Origin: Deltaproteobacteria bacterium
GTDB taxonomy: Bacteria > Desulfobacterota > Desulfobacteria > Desulfobacterales > QNYZ01
Length of the DNA: 45,034 nt
Assembly: GCA_003973265.1 (NCBI GenBank)
Contig: QNYZ01000090.1
Location: 1 to 45,034 of the forward strand
Reading direction: 5' to 3'
Numbering within the stretch: position 1 is the first letter of the stretch; each line of letters begins with the position of its first letter. Below the pieces are notes generated by a model. The model was given only the letters and a program-made list of their open reading frames with translations, made no database searches and had not been told where the DNA came from. Positions 8,879 to 18,617 of the stretch are shown here, in pieces. The translations under genes were made by a program, and so were the position numbers.

Positions 8879-9826
8879 CTATAAGCCGTCGGTGGCCTTT
8901 TTCAATTCGACATATTGCGCCGCTGCAAGCGCCGCCGTGCAGCCATCACCGGCCGCCGTGACAATCTGGCGGGCAAATTTTTCGGCCAGATCGCCGATGG
9001 CAAAAATCCCGGGAATATTCGTTTCGCATCGCTTGTCCGTTACCACATATCCGCCATCAGCCCGTTTGACAGCTTCCGGTACCAGCCTGGCATTGGGGAG
9101 ATAACCGATAAAAATAAACACCCCGTCCACGGCGAGATCATTTATTTCGGCTGTTTTTACATTTTTCAAGGTAATCGAATTCACCCCGCCGTTTTCGGCA
9201 TGGATAGCCGTGGGAACCGTATCCCACAGCATTTCGATCTTATCGTTATCAAAAACGCGCTGCTGCAGGATGGGGCTGGCCCGCAGAGCGTCCCTTCGAT
9301 GGGCCAGATAGACCTTATCGGCAATCTTGGCCAGGTAGAGCGCCTCTTCCACCGCTGTATCTCCTCCTCCCACTACGATGACGGTTTTTCCCCTGAAAAA
9401 GAAGCCGTCACAGGTGGCGCAGAAAGAAACACCCTTGCCATAATATTCATCTTCTCCCGGAATTCCGAGCTTGCGCGGATAACCGCCGGTGGCGATAATC
9501 ACGGCCAGTGCCGACAATTCTTTCCCGCTGGCCAGTTTTACCGTGTGGGACGCATCTCCGGGTGCAATGGTGTCCACTTCGTCGGAAATCATTTTCAACC
9601 CCAGCGATTCGGCATGCTGATTCATTTTCATTGACAGCTCTGGCCCGCTGAGAAGCTCAAATCCAGGGTAATTTTCGACTTCATCGGTCAGATTCATCTG
9701 CCCGCCCGGGGCACCCTTTTCGATCAAAACCGTTTTCAAACTCGCCCGCTGGGCATAAATACCGGCACTCAATCCCCCCGGCCCGCCGCCTATAATAATG
9801 AGATCATACATCTGATTTTCCGACAT
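8879..9826 (-). CDS. trxB: Thioredoxin-disulfide reductase
   Basis: 315-residue flavoprotein reducing thioredoxin with NAD(P)H. FAD motif IIIGGGPGGLSAG at residues 10-22, redox CATCD at 136-140, the second dinucleotide motif VVGGGDTAVEEA, HRRDALRA (the basic motif of NADPH-preferring enzymes), and the C-terminal FAD segment GIFAIGDLAEK. AGGAG is 6 nt from the ATG. It stands alone with its own promoter. In this genome it may also supply electrons to the selenocysteine peroxiredoxin at 33002, an inference. Confidence 0.96.
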   Translation of the reverse strand: MSENQMYDLIIIGGGPGGLSAGIYAQRASLKTVLIEKGAPGGQMNLTDEVENYPGFELLSGPELSMKMNQHAESLGLKMISDEVDTIAPGDASHTVKLASGKELSALAVIIATGGYPRKLGIPGEDEYYGKGVSFCATCDGFFFRGKTVIVVGGGDTAVEEALYLAKIADKVYLAHRRDALRASPILQQRVFDNDKIEMLWDTVPTAIHAENGGVNSITLKNVKTAEINDLAVDGVFIFIGYLPNARLVPEAVKRADGGYVVTDKRCETNIPGIFAIGDLAEKFARQIVTAAGDGCTAALAAAQYVELKKATDGL

Positions 9827-9877
9827 GAATATCTCCTCTATGACCGTTTAGTAATGGGTATGGTTTATTCCATTGTA

Positions 9878-9905
9878 TTAATATGAATTACGCGATTAAT
9901 GTCAA
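9878..9905 (-). promoter_or_regulatory. Predicted sigma70-type promoter of trxB
   Basis: Minus-strand TTGACA (9900-9905), 16-nt spacer, TATTAA (9878-9883), ending about 50 nt upstream of the trxB ATG. Perfect -35, good -10, correct position. Confidence 0.6.
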
Positions 9906-10052
9906 TAGGCGAGGGCGAACAATAGATACGGGCGGGCTTTCATGGAAAACGGGTTCACTCGTGCTGCGCTACGGATTGCATGATTTTCACGTTGGTGTTA
10001 ATTAAAACCTGATGTTTCATTATTTACCCGTTTTCAGAACGCATCGAAAGCA

Positions 10053-10228
10053 ACGTTTACTTTTGCTGCCGCCAGAGGCCTGGGATTCCCAGCCGGGTGG
10101 CCGCCGCTGTACATTCCGGTGGAAGTGCCGAAAGGCCGGTTCACGCGGATACCACCGTACCGGTCCTGGACGAAGACCCAGTGGCCATATTTACCCTGAC
10201 CCTTTCACTTAAAAAAAAGAGACCATGA
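10053..10228 (+). pseudogene. Possible C-terminal remnant of a PaaI-type thioesterase
   Basis: A frame ending in TGA at 10226-10228, overlapping the ATG of the next gene, reads HADTTVPVLDEDPVAIFTLT near its end. The pattern (acidic turn DED, then VA-FT-TL and a Lys-rich tail) resembles the last strands of hotdog-fold acyl-CoA thioesterases. The 5' two-thirds of such a gene is not visible. The ATGA contact with the MFS gene suggests a former operon partner. Short and recognised from memory only. Confidence 0.25.
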
Positions 10229-11442
10229 CGCCATCATCCACGCGCCCCCGTTCCGTGCAATCCGAACAGGCCGACCGGTTCGGCAGGCAGCTCGGACCGA
10301 TTCTGTTACTGACGTCGATCTTTTTTCTCAACTTCATTTCCCGGATTATCCTGGCCCCCCTGATGCCGGATATGGTGAACCGCTTACATTTAAGTAACGT
10401 GCAGGCCGGGTCTTTTTTCTTTTTCATTTCGCTGGGCTATTTTTCAACACTGCTCGGTTCGGGTTTTTTGTCCGCGTACCTGACTCACAAAAAAACGATC
10501 ACCGGATCGACCATTGCGCTCGGTCTGGCGCTGTTTATCATATCGCTTGGCCAGGAGATCTGGAGTATCCGCCTGGGGCTTATTCTTCTTGGAATGGCGG
10601 CAGGGCCGTATATTCCCTCGGGGATCGCCACCCTGACGACCCTGACAACATCGGCACACTGGGGCAAGGCCATTGCCATACACGAGCTGGCGCCCAACCT
10701 GGGATTTATCGTGGCACCGCTGCTGGTCGAGGCCATGCTGCTCCAGTTTTCCTGGCGGGCGGTTTTTGTCTTTCTGGGACTATTGGCATGGATTCTGGGA
10801 ATTATTTTTGCCCGGTTCGGCCGGGGAGGGGAATTCAAAGGCCGGCTTCCAAATGTCGCTTCCATGAAAGCTATTTTTTCAAATCCCACTTTCTGGATCA
10901 TGGTCGTCCTGTTCAGTCTTGGAATCAGCGGCACGCTGGGAATATTTACGATGCTGCCATTATACCTGGTGGACGAACACGGATTCGATCGAAACTGGGC
11001 CAATACGTTAATCGCCCTTTCAAGAATTGCCGGGATGGGGGTTGTCTTTTTCGGCGGATGGGCGGCGGATCGTTTCGGACCCCGACGAATATTGAGAATC
11101 GTTTTTATCCTCTCCGGGTTGCTGACCTTTCTGCTGGGCATGGCCTCGACGCACTGGCTCACCGCCATCATTATTCTACAACCGGTTGTCGCGGTCTGTT
11201 TTTTCCCTGCCGGCCTGGCGGCTATATCGATGATTACCGCACCCAAAGAACGAAATATAGCCGTATCGCTGACCGTTCCCCTGGCGTTTTTATTTGGCGG
11301 CGGCGCGATTCCGGCCATGATCGGTTTTATCGGAGATCTGGGTTCGTTCAAGTGGGGGTTCAGCCTGGTGGGCATTTTCATTTTGATTGGCGCCCTGCTT
11401 CCCGGCTATCTGAAATTTTACTCCGATTCCAGGAAAATGTAA
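10225..11442 (+). CDS. Major facilitator superfamily transporter
   Basis: 405 residues, about 12 predicted membrane segments: the N-terminal half begins at LLTSIFFLNFISRIILAPL after a 30-residue cytosolic lead, the inter-domain loop lies near residue 200 (FARFGRGGEFKG), and GGWAADRFGPRRILR near residue 275 is an MFS motif A-like loop in the second half. LAPLMPDMVNRLHLSNVQAG is a typical TM1-TM2 connection. The substrate cannot be deduced. An A-rich tract with AGAG precedes the ATG. It converges on the universal stress protein gene; the 137 nt between them has no clear terminator. Confidence 0.85.
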   Translation: MTPSSTRPRSVQSEQADRFGRQLGPILLLTSIFFLNFISRIILAPLMPDMVNRLHLSNVQAGSFFFFISLGYFSTLLGSGFLSAYLTHKKTITGSTIALGLALFIISLGQEIWSIRLGLILLGMAAGPYIPSGIATLTTLTTSAHWGKAIAIHELAPNLGFIVAPLLVEAMLLQFSWRAVFVFLGLLAWILGIIFARFGRGGEFKGRLPNVASMKAIFSNPTFWIMVVLFSLGISGTLGIFTMLPLYLVDEHGFDRNWANTLIALSRIAGMGVVFFGGWAADRFGPRRILRIVFILSGLLTFLLGMASTHWLTAIIILQPVVAVCFFPAGLAAISMITAPKERNIAVSLTVPLAFLFGGGAIPAMIGFIGDLGSFKWGFSLVGIFILIGALLPGYLKFYSDSRKM

Positions 11443-11579
11443 CAATTTCAGCAACAGCGTGATGATCCCCCAAAAAGAGCGAGATGACGGGCTGTCTGTA
11501 AAACAAAAATAGAAGGACAGGAATAAAAGACCCTGGCCGGGAAGATGATCCCGCACCTCGAGGGCTCTGCAATCTCAGT

Positions 11580-12536
11580 TTAAAGAAAGGCGTCCTTACA
11601 GGAATCCGGATCAAAGAGATCACCCGGCTGTTCTTCCGGCAGTGCTTTGACCACCAGCGTACTTGCCGCCGCCAGAGACAGAATCTGAATAGGCAGGCTG
11701 CCGCGAAGCCGCCTGTATACATCGTGCCGTAAGCTGGCTCCCACCACGATCACCGCATCCTCCCCGGCCATCGAAGAGATGACCTTTGCCGGTTTTTCGC
11801 CCTTGAGATAATGTACTTTAACCGGCTTATCACAGCCGGTTACCCACTTCCTGGCTTCTTCCAGGCAATGGGTGGCCGTCTGCACGGTTGTCTCGTCGGT
11901 ATCCGGTGTCTCGACAAAAACAAACTCCAGGGCGGGGGAAATGGCAGGCAGCAACATCTTAAGCATGGGGAACTGGCGCTTGGCTGCCACCGATCCATCG
12001 GCGCAGACGATAAATCGGCTGTTTGCCCGGCCCTGCCTGACGAACAAAATCGAAGTATGAGCATCCAGGACCAGTTTTCGGGTTATATCTCCCAAAACCA
12101 TTTTATGAAATCTGCCGCGATTGGGTGGCGCAACGATCAGTAAGTCGTAATGATGCTGGGCTATTTCATGGTTGATCGTCTCGAGAATATGCCCAAAACA
12201 AACGTAAAACGGAATGGACCGGCCGGCCATATCCTGGCAAATAAAAAAGTGGCCATTGGGAAGCTCACGGATCTGAACTTTGTCCTTTCCGGTTACGAGG
12301 CCCTCTTCGGATAATATGTTCCGGGCATGGGCCAGCACCTGAAGGCCGGAAGGCAGTTGAGAAAAATCGGCCAGGTCTGTCCAAGCCCCGACCTGCGGCA
12401 AGGGTTCAATCGCGTGGGTTTCGGAACGGACCGTGATGACGGAGAGGTCGGCACCCAGAGATTGGGTCAGTTGGGCCGCAAATTGTAAGGCCTTGACGGA
12501 CGCGGGCTGACCATCGCTGTATACAAGAATTTTCAT
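11580..12536 (-). CDS. Tandem-domain universal stress protein (UspA family)
   Basis: 318 residues from the ATG at 12536 (MKILVYSDGQPASVKALQFA). Two UspA-like halves: the first begins KILVYSDG and ends near DAHTSILFVRQG; the second begins SRFIVCADGSVAAKRQ and ends LSLAAASTLVVKAL. A G-rich ATP loop of the GxxG-9-G type is partial (VVGASLRHDVYRRLRGS). The start overlaps the sulP stop by 4 nt (ATGA); an in-frame codon 27 nt further upstream would overlap more and lacks a reason. Coupling to the sulfate permease suggests a stress or energy-sensing partner. Confidence 0.88.
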   Translation of the reverse strand: MKILVYSDGQPASVKALQFAAQLTQSLGADLSVITVRSETHAIEPLPQVGAWTDLADFSQLPSGLQVLAHARNILSEEGLVTGKDKVQIRELPNGHFFICQDMAGRSIPFYVCFGHILETINHEIAQHHYDLLIVAPPNRGRFHKMVLGDITRKLVLDAHTSILFVRQGRANSRFIVCADGSVAAKRQFPMLKMLLPAISPALEFVFVETPDTDETTVQTATHCLEEARKWVTGCDKPVKVHYLKGEKPAKVISSMAGEDAVIVVGASLRHDVYRRLRGSLPIQILSLAAASTLVVKALPEEQPGDLFDPDSCKDAFL

Positions 12537-14416
12537 CGCTCTTCCTTTTCGTCCATTCTGCATTCAGTATGCTTATCGCCATTTCCTGAGAAACGGGCTC
12601 TGGTAAGCGTCTTTTTATCATCAGGCAAGTGGCATCGTTTCGGCTGGACCCCTTCGCCAAAAATCTCCCAGTTGCCTTTTTTTAAATCCGGACATTCCTT
12701 AAAGACGATTTCACTGCACGCTGCGCAGGTGACCGGGCAAAACGATTCCTGCATGATTTTTCGCACGGCCTTTTTCGTCGACTTATGGATATGGCCGTGT
12801 CCAAGGTCTTCAAGCAGGCCGGAATTGCTGAACACGTTGAAAACCTGGTGGTTCACACCGCAAAAATAGAGGCCGCCGTCACGCTCGTGGATGTCGTTGA
12901 GGATAATTTCCAGAATATGGACGCCGCTGGCATCAATCGTATTGACACTGTGCATACGGATCAGGAGGTTGGGAACTTCAGGATGATGCCGCAGGCGGCG
13001 TTGTAAATCATTGAGCACAAATGCCGCCGCACCGAAAAAAACGGAGCCTTCGATCTGGATGATATCGAGCTGCTTGCAGGTGGCCATCCCATAGGTCCAC
13101 TCAATTATTTTCCCGGTTTCCAGGCTGGGTACGACCGGATGGATCCGCGGATGGGATGTTTTGGACAGATGCAATCCAATGGACAACAACACGCCGACAT
13201 AAATCGAAAAGGATATGTTCACAAATACCGTAACCAGAAAGGTGACAATCAGCACGGCGGCATCCGACCGGGTGGCCCGCAGGGTACGCCGGATATCATC
13301 AACATGGATCAGCTGGTAAGCCACGACGATCAGCACGCCGGCCAGGGCGGACCGGGGCAGCTTGGCCGCCAGCGGGCCGGCCAGGACAACGGCCAGGGCA
13401 ACGGCAATTCCGGATATGATACCGCTCATGGGTGTTTTGGCACCGGCACGATAATTGACGGCGGAACGGGTAAATGACCCGCTGCAGGGATACCCGCTGA
13501 AAACAGAGGCACTCAGGTTGGCCAGGCCCTGGCCGATAAACTCCCGGTTGATATTGAGTCGCTGGTGGGTCTGGTCGGCAATGGTCTGGGCAATGGAGAT
13601 GGCCTCCATCAATCCTAAAATGGCAATCGCCAGGGCTGCCGGGGCAAGTTGACCAGCCTTGCTGATCAGCCGCCAGCTGGGCAGGTGGAACGGGGGCAGA
13701 CCGGCAGGGATGGCGCCGACCACACGTACATGATACTGGTCCAGCTTCAGCCCCGCCACCAATGCGCCCACAACGATCATGGCGATCAGCGTGCCGGGCC
13801 ATGCCGGTCGGTATCGCCTGGTGATTAGTATAATGGCAATGGTGATCAGGCCGAGTATGTGCGTCATGGGGTGAAGGCTGGGTAAACGGGTGATCAGGTT
13901 GAGCAGGTATCGGGCAAAATTACTGTCCCGGGCCATCTCGATCCCCAGCAATCCGGGAAGCTGTTTAAAAGCGATAAGAACGGCCGCACCGGTGGTAAAG
14001 CCCAGCAGCACCGAGTGGGAAACAAAATTCAGCAGGACACCGAGCCGGGCGGCGCCCAGGGCCAGCCGAATCAGGCCGGCCATGGCGGCTAGCAAAAACG
14101 CCAGCTCGATATACATATTGCTCCCCGGAGTGGCGATAGCGCTCAGGGCGCTGAACACGACCAGGGAGGCCGTGGTGGTGGGGCCGGTGATCAATTGGGC
14201 CGAGCTGCCCCACAAACAGCCGATAATGGTGGGGATGATCGAAGCGTACAGGCCGTATTGAACCGGCAACCCGGCAATCATCGCATATGCCATGGACTGG
14301 GGCAGCGCAACTACGGCCACGGTTAATCCGGCAAACAGGTCCACCTTGAGATAGTGGCGATTGTACCGACGCAGCCACGGGATAAATGGGGCGATATGAT
14401 TGATCGGAACATGCAT
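12533..14416 (-). CDS. SulP family anion permease with STAS domain and Cys-rich tail
   Basis: 627-residue inner-membrane transporter of the SulP family (sulfate, bicarbonate or other anions). The N-terminal half has the SulP signature (FAGLTVAVVALPQSMAYAMIAGLP near residues 27-50) and about 10-14 membrane segments; GYPCSGSFTRSAVNYRAGAKT is another conserved block. A STAS domain follows (residues about 435-545; LLIRMHSVNTIDASGVHIL). Beyond STAS is an unusual tail with CPVTCAACSEIVFKEC (Cys 560, 564, 567, 575) and later C595 and C619. GGAG precedes the ATG by 9 nt. In a sulfate reducer sulfate uptake is attractive, but the family is not specific. Confidence 0.9.
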   Translation of the reverse strand: MHVPINHIAPFIPWLRRYNRHYLKVDLFAGLTVAVVALPQSMAYAMIAGLPVQYGLYASIIPTIIGCLWGSSAQLITGPTTTASLVVFSALSAIATPGSNMYIELAFLLAAMAGLIRLALGAARLGVLLNFVSHSVLLGFTTGAAVLIAFKQLPGLLGIEMARDSNFARYLLNLITRLPSLHPMTHILGLITIAIILITRRYRPAWPGTLIAMIVVGALVAGLKLDQYHVRVVGAIPAGLPPFHLPSWRLISKAGQLAPAALAIAILGLMEAISIAQTIADQTHQRLNINREFIGQGLANLSASVFSGYPCSGSFTRSAVNYRAGAKTPMSGIISGIAVALAVVLAGPLAAKLPRSALAGVLIVVAYQLIHVDDIRRTLRATRSDAAVLIVTFLVTVFVNISFSIYVGVLLSIGLHLSKTSHPRIHPVVPSLETGKIIEWTYGMATCKQLDIIQIEGSVFFGAAAFVLNDLQRRLRHHPEVPNLLIRMHSVNTIDASGVHILEIILNDIHERDGGLYFCGVNHQVFNVFSNSGLLEDLGHGHIHKSTKKAVRKIMQESFCPVTCAACSEIVFKECPDLKKGNWEIFGEGVQPKRCHLPDDKKTLTRARFSGNGDKHTECRMDEKEER

Positions 14417-14718
14417 CTTCTGGCTCCGGTATGCGGGCAGTATCGCACCGTTAAATTTGAAGTATTACCTGCCAACAGCATAGACCCGGTTGTTTTCCAG
14501 GTCAACGAAAGAATGGGAAAACAGTGGAAAGGCCGGGGCGCCTCCCGTGCTTTAATGTATTTCAATGCCTTTTCACGCCTTCCTAATCGTTGAAAAAGCC
14601 GGCATCCATCTCGACGGTCACCCGGTCATACGAATCACGCCATAGTTCAGCGAAACCCGTGCAGACGAACATGATTTTCAGGGATACTCTCTTTTCCCCT
14701 TCGATTTGAGCAAAGCGT
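14417..14718. other. 302-nt gap without a recognisable gene
   Basis: Between rsmA and sulP, both on minus. Only short open stretches are present. A 29-codon minus-strand frame from an ATG near 14671 (MFVCTGFAELWRDSYDRV...) and an unrelated LENNRVYAVGR frame near 14475 look somewhat protein-like but cannot be assigned. No clear promoter or terminator was found. Confidence 0.4.
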
Positions 14719-15579
14719 TTATTTTATCGGCGGACAAACTTCAATCAACCGGTCACTCAACCGCGAAAACTCGTTCACCGTCAGGGTTTCGGCCCGACGG
14801 ACAGGATCGATATCGGCCGCCTTAAGGGCAGCAGTGGCGGCCTGGGGTGACAATTCCAGGTGGCTGCCGGCAAGCGCATTTTTCAGGGTTTTGCGACGTT
14901 TGGAAAAAGCCGCTTTAATGACGTGATGGAAAAAGACCTCATCCTGCGGGGTCACATCCAGGGTGGATTTAAATCGAATCCCCAGCACGGTTGAATCGAC
15001 CCCGGGACGGGGGAAAAACGAATCGGCCGATATATTCATCAACCGCCGGATGTCGGCACAATAGGCCAGCATCACCGTCAGACGTCCGTAAGCCTTGGTG
15101 CCGGGAGGCGCCAGTAACCGATCGGCCAGCTCCTTTTGAAACATCAGCGTGGCGTGGTGAATCAAACGGCGGGACTGGATCAGACGTATCAAGACCTGAG
15201 ATGAAATGTGATACGGCAGATTCCCCATGATCACAAAACGGCCGCTGGCCCCGGCCGCTAAACCCGGTATATCGAGGTTGAGTATATCTTTTTTAAGAAT
15301 CTGCACATTTTCGAGTCCGGCGGCCAGGATTTCCGCTTTCAACAGGCCGGTAATGCGGCCATCGGTTTCGACCGCATGAACCCATCGGGCTTTTCGGGCG
15401 GTGGGAATGGTCAGGGCGCCCAGCCCGGCGCCGATTTCCATGACCGTATCAGCCGGTGTCAGCCGGGCCTGTTCAACGATTTTCTCCGCCGTGGCCGGGT
15501 ATCGTAAAAAATTCTGCCCAAGTTGTTTTTTTGCCTTAATCTGCCAGGCACCCAGTAAGGTCCGGGGCGACGTTACCAT
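14719..15579 (-). CDS. rsmA: 16S rRNA dimethyladenosine transferase
   Basis: Dimethylates two adjacent adenines in the 3' hairpin of 16S rRNA using S-adenosylmethionine. KKQLGQNFL near residue 20 is the family's N-terminal motif, VMEIGAGLGALTI is the SAM-binding loop, and GNLPYHIS is the NLPY catalytic motif. I chose the ATG at 15579 (286 residues) because GGAG lies 10 nt upstream; an in-frame ATG at 15624 adds 15 residues but has no ribosome binding site. The C-terminal domain with FSKRRKTLKNAL is complete. Confidence 0.94.
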   Translation of the reverse strand: MVTSPRTLLGAWQIKAKKQLGQNFLRYPATAEKIVEQARLTPADTVMEIGAGLGALTIPTARKARWVHAVETDGRITGLLKAEILAAGLENVQILKKDILNLDIPGLAAGASGRFVIMGNLPYHISSQVLIRLIQSRRLIHHATLMFQKELADRLLAPPGTKAYGRLTVMLAYCADIRRLMNISADSFFPRPGVDSTVLGIRFKSTLDVTPQDEVFFHHVIKAAFSKRRKTLKNALAGSHLELSPQAATAALKAADIDPVRRAETLTVNEFSRLSDRLIEVCPPIK

Positions 15580-15873
15580 ATTATATAAACTCCGTCTGCC
15601 GGGATTTTTCATACCGGATCCCATCTTATACGGACGACTCCGGGAAATGCCAGCATACCCTATTTACGGAAAAAGATAAATCTGATATGGGTTCTATCTT
15701 TGGAAATACATCCATTCGGCTCATATAAAACGATATCATCTTTCCGTACGAAATGAAGGCCGACCGCAACGGCTGCAGGCCATCGATATCTAACTTTTGG
15801 TTCTAAACATATGATACCAGACGGATTGGACCCGACCGATTGAATCGGATATTCCTGTATTAAGGAGACAACC

Positions 15874-17004
15874 ATGTGCCGTTTGTTTGCCATTACCAGC
15901 GATAATCCGCTGTCGCCCCAAGTCGCCATCAATGCCCTGGATATTATGCGTGAAGGGCATGACGGCTCCGGCGTCGGCCTGTTTTTGCGTGATCTGGGCG
16001 GCCCGTTCGAAGAGATCAAGGATGCGCCGATTCTGTCGGGCATTTTCACCGAAAGCGGTCTGAAGCGGCTGGATATGTACATGATGGAGCTGGGTTTCAT
16101 GACCAAGTATAAGATATCCATCAAGATCCCCAAAACCACGCCGCCGGGTATTCCCAAGCGGGATTTTTACCTGATCCGGGCCTACGAATACCCCGAGGAG
16201 TGGGAAAACTGCTCCCAGGATGCCCTGTTTGACCGCCTGCTTGATATCCGCCTGACCCTGCGCCACATGGGCGAGGAAAAGGAAGATATGATCGTCTTTT
16301 CCTTCTGGCCCGATGTCATCATGATCAAGGAGATCGGCGACCCCATGCAGGTGGCCAAGTATCTCAACCTGGACCGCAGGGAGCTCAAAGCCCGGGTGAT
16401 CATGGCCCAGGGGCGGCAGAACACCAACTACGCCATCAATCTCTACGCCTGTCACCCGTTTTTTCTTCAGGGCTTTTCCACCATGACCAATGGCGAAAAT
16501 ACGGCCTTTATTCCCATCAGGGAATATCTGCTGTCCCGTGATTTTCCCGGTTACACCGGCTATCAATCCGACTCGGAGGTTTTTACCCATATTCTGCACT
16601 ACACCATGAAAACCCTGGGGCTGGGCATCGAAGCCTACAAACATGTTATTACGCCGCTCAATGACGCGGATCTGGACCCGCATCCGGACCGTGATTTTCT
16701 CGGCCACCTGCGAAACACCTGTCGCCGACTGATTATCGACGGGCCCAATTGTGTGATTGGCTGCCTGACCGACCATTCGATGTTCATGGTCCAGGACCGA
16801 AAAAAACTAAGACCCGGCGTGGTGGGCGGCCGGCCCGGCCTGTTTGCCTTTTCATCGGAAATCTGCGGGCTCGATGCCGCCATCCCTGATCGGGATAAAG
16901 CCCGCGATTTTCAGCCTATGCACCTGGATACGGTGGTTATCGGACCCGACCGCCGGGAGATTCATTTATGCCGTCAAACCGAAAAATTACCCCGTCTACA
17001 CTAA
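15874..17004 (+). CDS. Glutamate synthase glutaminase subunit (separate class II amidotransferase)
   Basis: 376 residues corresponding to the N-terminal glutaminase domain of GltB, encoded separately as in archaeal-type enzymes. Met is followed directly by Cys2 (MCRLFAITSD), the N-terminal nucleophile exposed after Met removal. GREC-type landmarks include REGHDGSGVG, GRQNTNYAINLYACHPFF and SDSEVFTHILHY. The C-terminal part (CVIGCLTDHSMFMVQDRKKLRPG, then FSSEICGLDAA) is also typical. AAGGAG is 7 nt before the ATG. It releases ammonia from glutamine for the next subunit, whose start overlaps this gene by 37 nt. Confidence 0.9.
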   Translation: MCRLFAITSDNPLSPQVAINALDIMREGHDGSGVGLFLRDLGGPFEEIKDAPILSGIFTESGLKRLDMYMMELGFMTKYKISIKIPKTTPPGIPKRDFYLIRAYEYPEEWENCSQDALFDRLLDIRLTLRHMGEEKEDMIVFSFWPDVIMIKEIGDPMQVAKYLNLDRRELKARVIMAQGRQNTNYAINLYACHPFFLQGFSTMTNGENTAFIPIREYLLSRDFPGYTGYQSDSEVFTHILHYTMKTLGLGIEAYKHVITPLNDADLDPHPDRDFLGHLRNTCRRLIIDGPNCVIGCLTDHSMFMVQDRKKLRPGVVGGRPGLFAFSSEICGLDAAIPDRDKARDFQPMHLDTVVIGPDRREIHLCRQTEKLPRLH

Positions 17005-18602
17005 GCGTCACGGATCTGCCCTGGCAGATTTTATGGGACAAAGACCGGTGTACCCTGTGCGGTCAGTGCACGGCGGTCTGTCCGGTTCAGGCCATCGAAC
17101 CGGCTGTATTCCGCAAACGGATCGTCAATACCGTTTTAAACGTCACGGCCGATATTAGCGATGCGCACACCGTCTATTACGGAATCCGCCAGAAGACCGA
17201 CCCGGCCTATCGCTGCGTGGGCTGCGCCACCTGCCAGATGGTCTGCCCCAACGATGCCATCAAACCGGCCCGGGGAGACGATTTCGACAAACTGCGGTTT
17301 CACATGAACCGCGGGGGACAACCCCGCCGCCGCGGCGGCCGCCGAAATGTGCCGGGAAGCCTCCTTGACCGGATCAAGTTCATCCGTATTTCCATGCTGA
17401 CCGACCCGGCCCTGGACGCGGGGCGTCACGAATTTGAGCTGCGCACCCTGCTGGGACGGGTGCTGCCGCCCGAGCAAAACCTGGCTTTTCTCCGGGAAAA
17501 CGGCTGGATTCCGCCGGTGCGTGAAATCTATCCGCTGATTATCGGCGGGATGTCTTTCGGTGCGCTGTCGCCCAATATGTGGGAAGGGTTGCAGCTGGGC
17601 ATTGCCTACCTCAACGAAGAGCTGAACATGCCGGTGAGGATCAGTACCGGTGAGGGCGGGTGCCCGCCGCGGCTGCTCCGCTCCCGGTTTTTAAAATACG
17701 TGATTCTACAGGTGGCCAGCGGCTATTTCGGATGGGACGAAATTATCCACGCCCTGCCCGACATGAAAGAAGACCCCTGCGCCATCGAAATCAAGTATGG
17801 CCAGGGGGCCAAGCCCGGCGACGGTGGCCTGCTTATGTGGCACAAGGTCAACCAGTTGATTGCCGCCATTCGCGGGGTGCCGCCGGGGATCAACCTGCCC
17901 AGTCCCCCGACCCACCAGACCAAGTACTCCATTGAAGAGTCCGTGGCCAAGATGATCCAGTCCATGTACATGGCCACCGGATTCCGGGTCCCGGTGTACC
18001 CGAAAATTTCGGCCACCTCCACGGCCATGGCCGTATTGAACAACCTGACCCGTAACGATTACGCGGCCGGCCTGGCCATCGACGGCGAAGACGGCGGCAC
18101 CGGCGCGGCCTACCATGTTTCCATGAACCATATGGGCCATCCTATCGCCAGTAACATCCGTGATGCCTACCTGACCCTGGTGGCCGTGGGAAAACAGAAC
18201 GAAATTCCCATCTTTGCCGGTGGCGGGATCGGAAAAACAGGTAACCTGGCCGCCAACGCCGCCGCGCTGATCATGCTGGGCGCCAGCGGAATTCAGATCG
18301 GGAAATACGTCATGCAGGCCGCGGCCGGCTGTGTCGGCTCGGAAAACGACCGGTGCAATATCTGCAACCTCGGACTCTGCCCCAAGGGCATCACGTCCCA
18401 GGATCCCCGCTTATACCGGCGACTCGATGTGGACGATGTGGCCCAGCGGGTGGTGGATCTTTTTTTGAGTTTTGATACGGAATTGAAAAAAATCGTGGCC
18501 CCGCTGGGACGATCCACGGCATTGCCCATCGGCATGTCCGACGCGTTGGGGATCGACGACCGCCACGCGGCCGACCGCCTGCAGATCCAATACGTGGTGT
18601 GA
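16968..18602 (+). CDS. Glutamate synthase FMN subunit with N-terminal two-cluster ferredoxin domain
   Basis: 544 residues. The first 100 hold two [4Fe-4S] motifs: CTLCGQCTAVCPVQAIEP and CVGCATCQMVCPNDAIKPA. The remainder is the FMN/2-oxoglutarate synthase barrel: IIGGMSFGALSPN, STGEGGCPP, EIKYGQGAKPGDGG, SPPTHQTKYSIEE, IDGEDGGTGAA, FAGGGIGKTGNLA, and the 3Fe-4S-type segment CNICNLGLCPKG. GGGAG precedes the ATG, which lies inside the upstream gene. The product makes glutamate from 2-oxoglutarate and ammonia; electrons may enter through the ferredoxin domain or the flavoprotein encoded next. It ends 15 nt before the next gene. Confidence 0.95.
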   Translation: MPSNRKITPSTLSVTDLPWQILWDKDRCTLCGQCTAVCPVQAIEPAVFRKRIVNTVLNVTADISDAHTVYYGIRQKTDPAYRCVGCATCQMVCPNDAIKPARGDDFDKLRFHMNRGGQPRRRGGRRNVPGSLLDRIKFIRISMLTDPALDAGRHEFELRTLLGRVLPPEQNLAFLRENGWIPPVREIYPLIIGGMSFGALSPNMWEGLQLGIAYLNEELNMPVRISTGEGGCPPRLLRSRFLKYVILQVASGYFGWDEIIHALPDMKEDPCAIEIKYGQGAKPGDGGLLMWHKVNQLIAAIRGVPPGINLPSPPTHQTKYSIEESVAKMIQSMYMATGFRVPVYPKISATSTAMAVLNNLTRNDYAAGLAIDGEDGGTGAAYHVSMNHMGHPIASNIRDAYLTLVAVGKQNEIPIFAGGGIGKTGNLAANAAALIMLGASGIQIGKYVMQAAAGCVGSENDRCNICNLGLCPKGITSQDPRLYRRLDVDDVAQRVVDLFLSFDTELKKIVAPLGRSTALPIGMSDALGIDDRHAADRLQIQYVV

Positions 18603-18617
18603 TATCGGAGCAATTGG

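Noticed and set aside
11443..11579. Bidirectional terminator between the MFS and universal stress protein genes
   Set aside because: Only weak, mismatched stems were found; not enough to call.
14583..14671. A 29-codon minus-strand frame (MFVCTGFAELWRDS...)
   Set aside because: Protein-like composition but no known family, no clear ribosome binding site, and too short to support.
15660..15757. Inverted repeat ACGGAAA...TTTCCGT upstream of the glutamate synthase genes as an operator
   Set aside because: The arms are about 70 nt apart and imperfect; no known regulator site is recognised.
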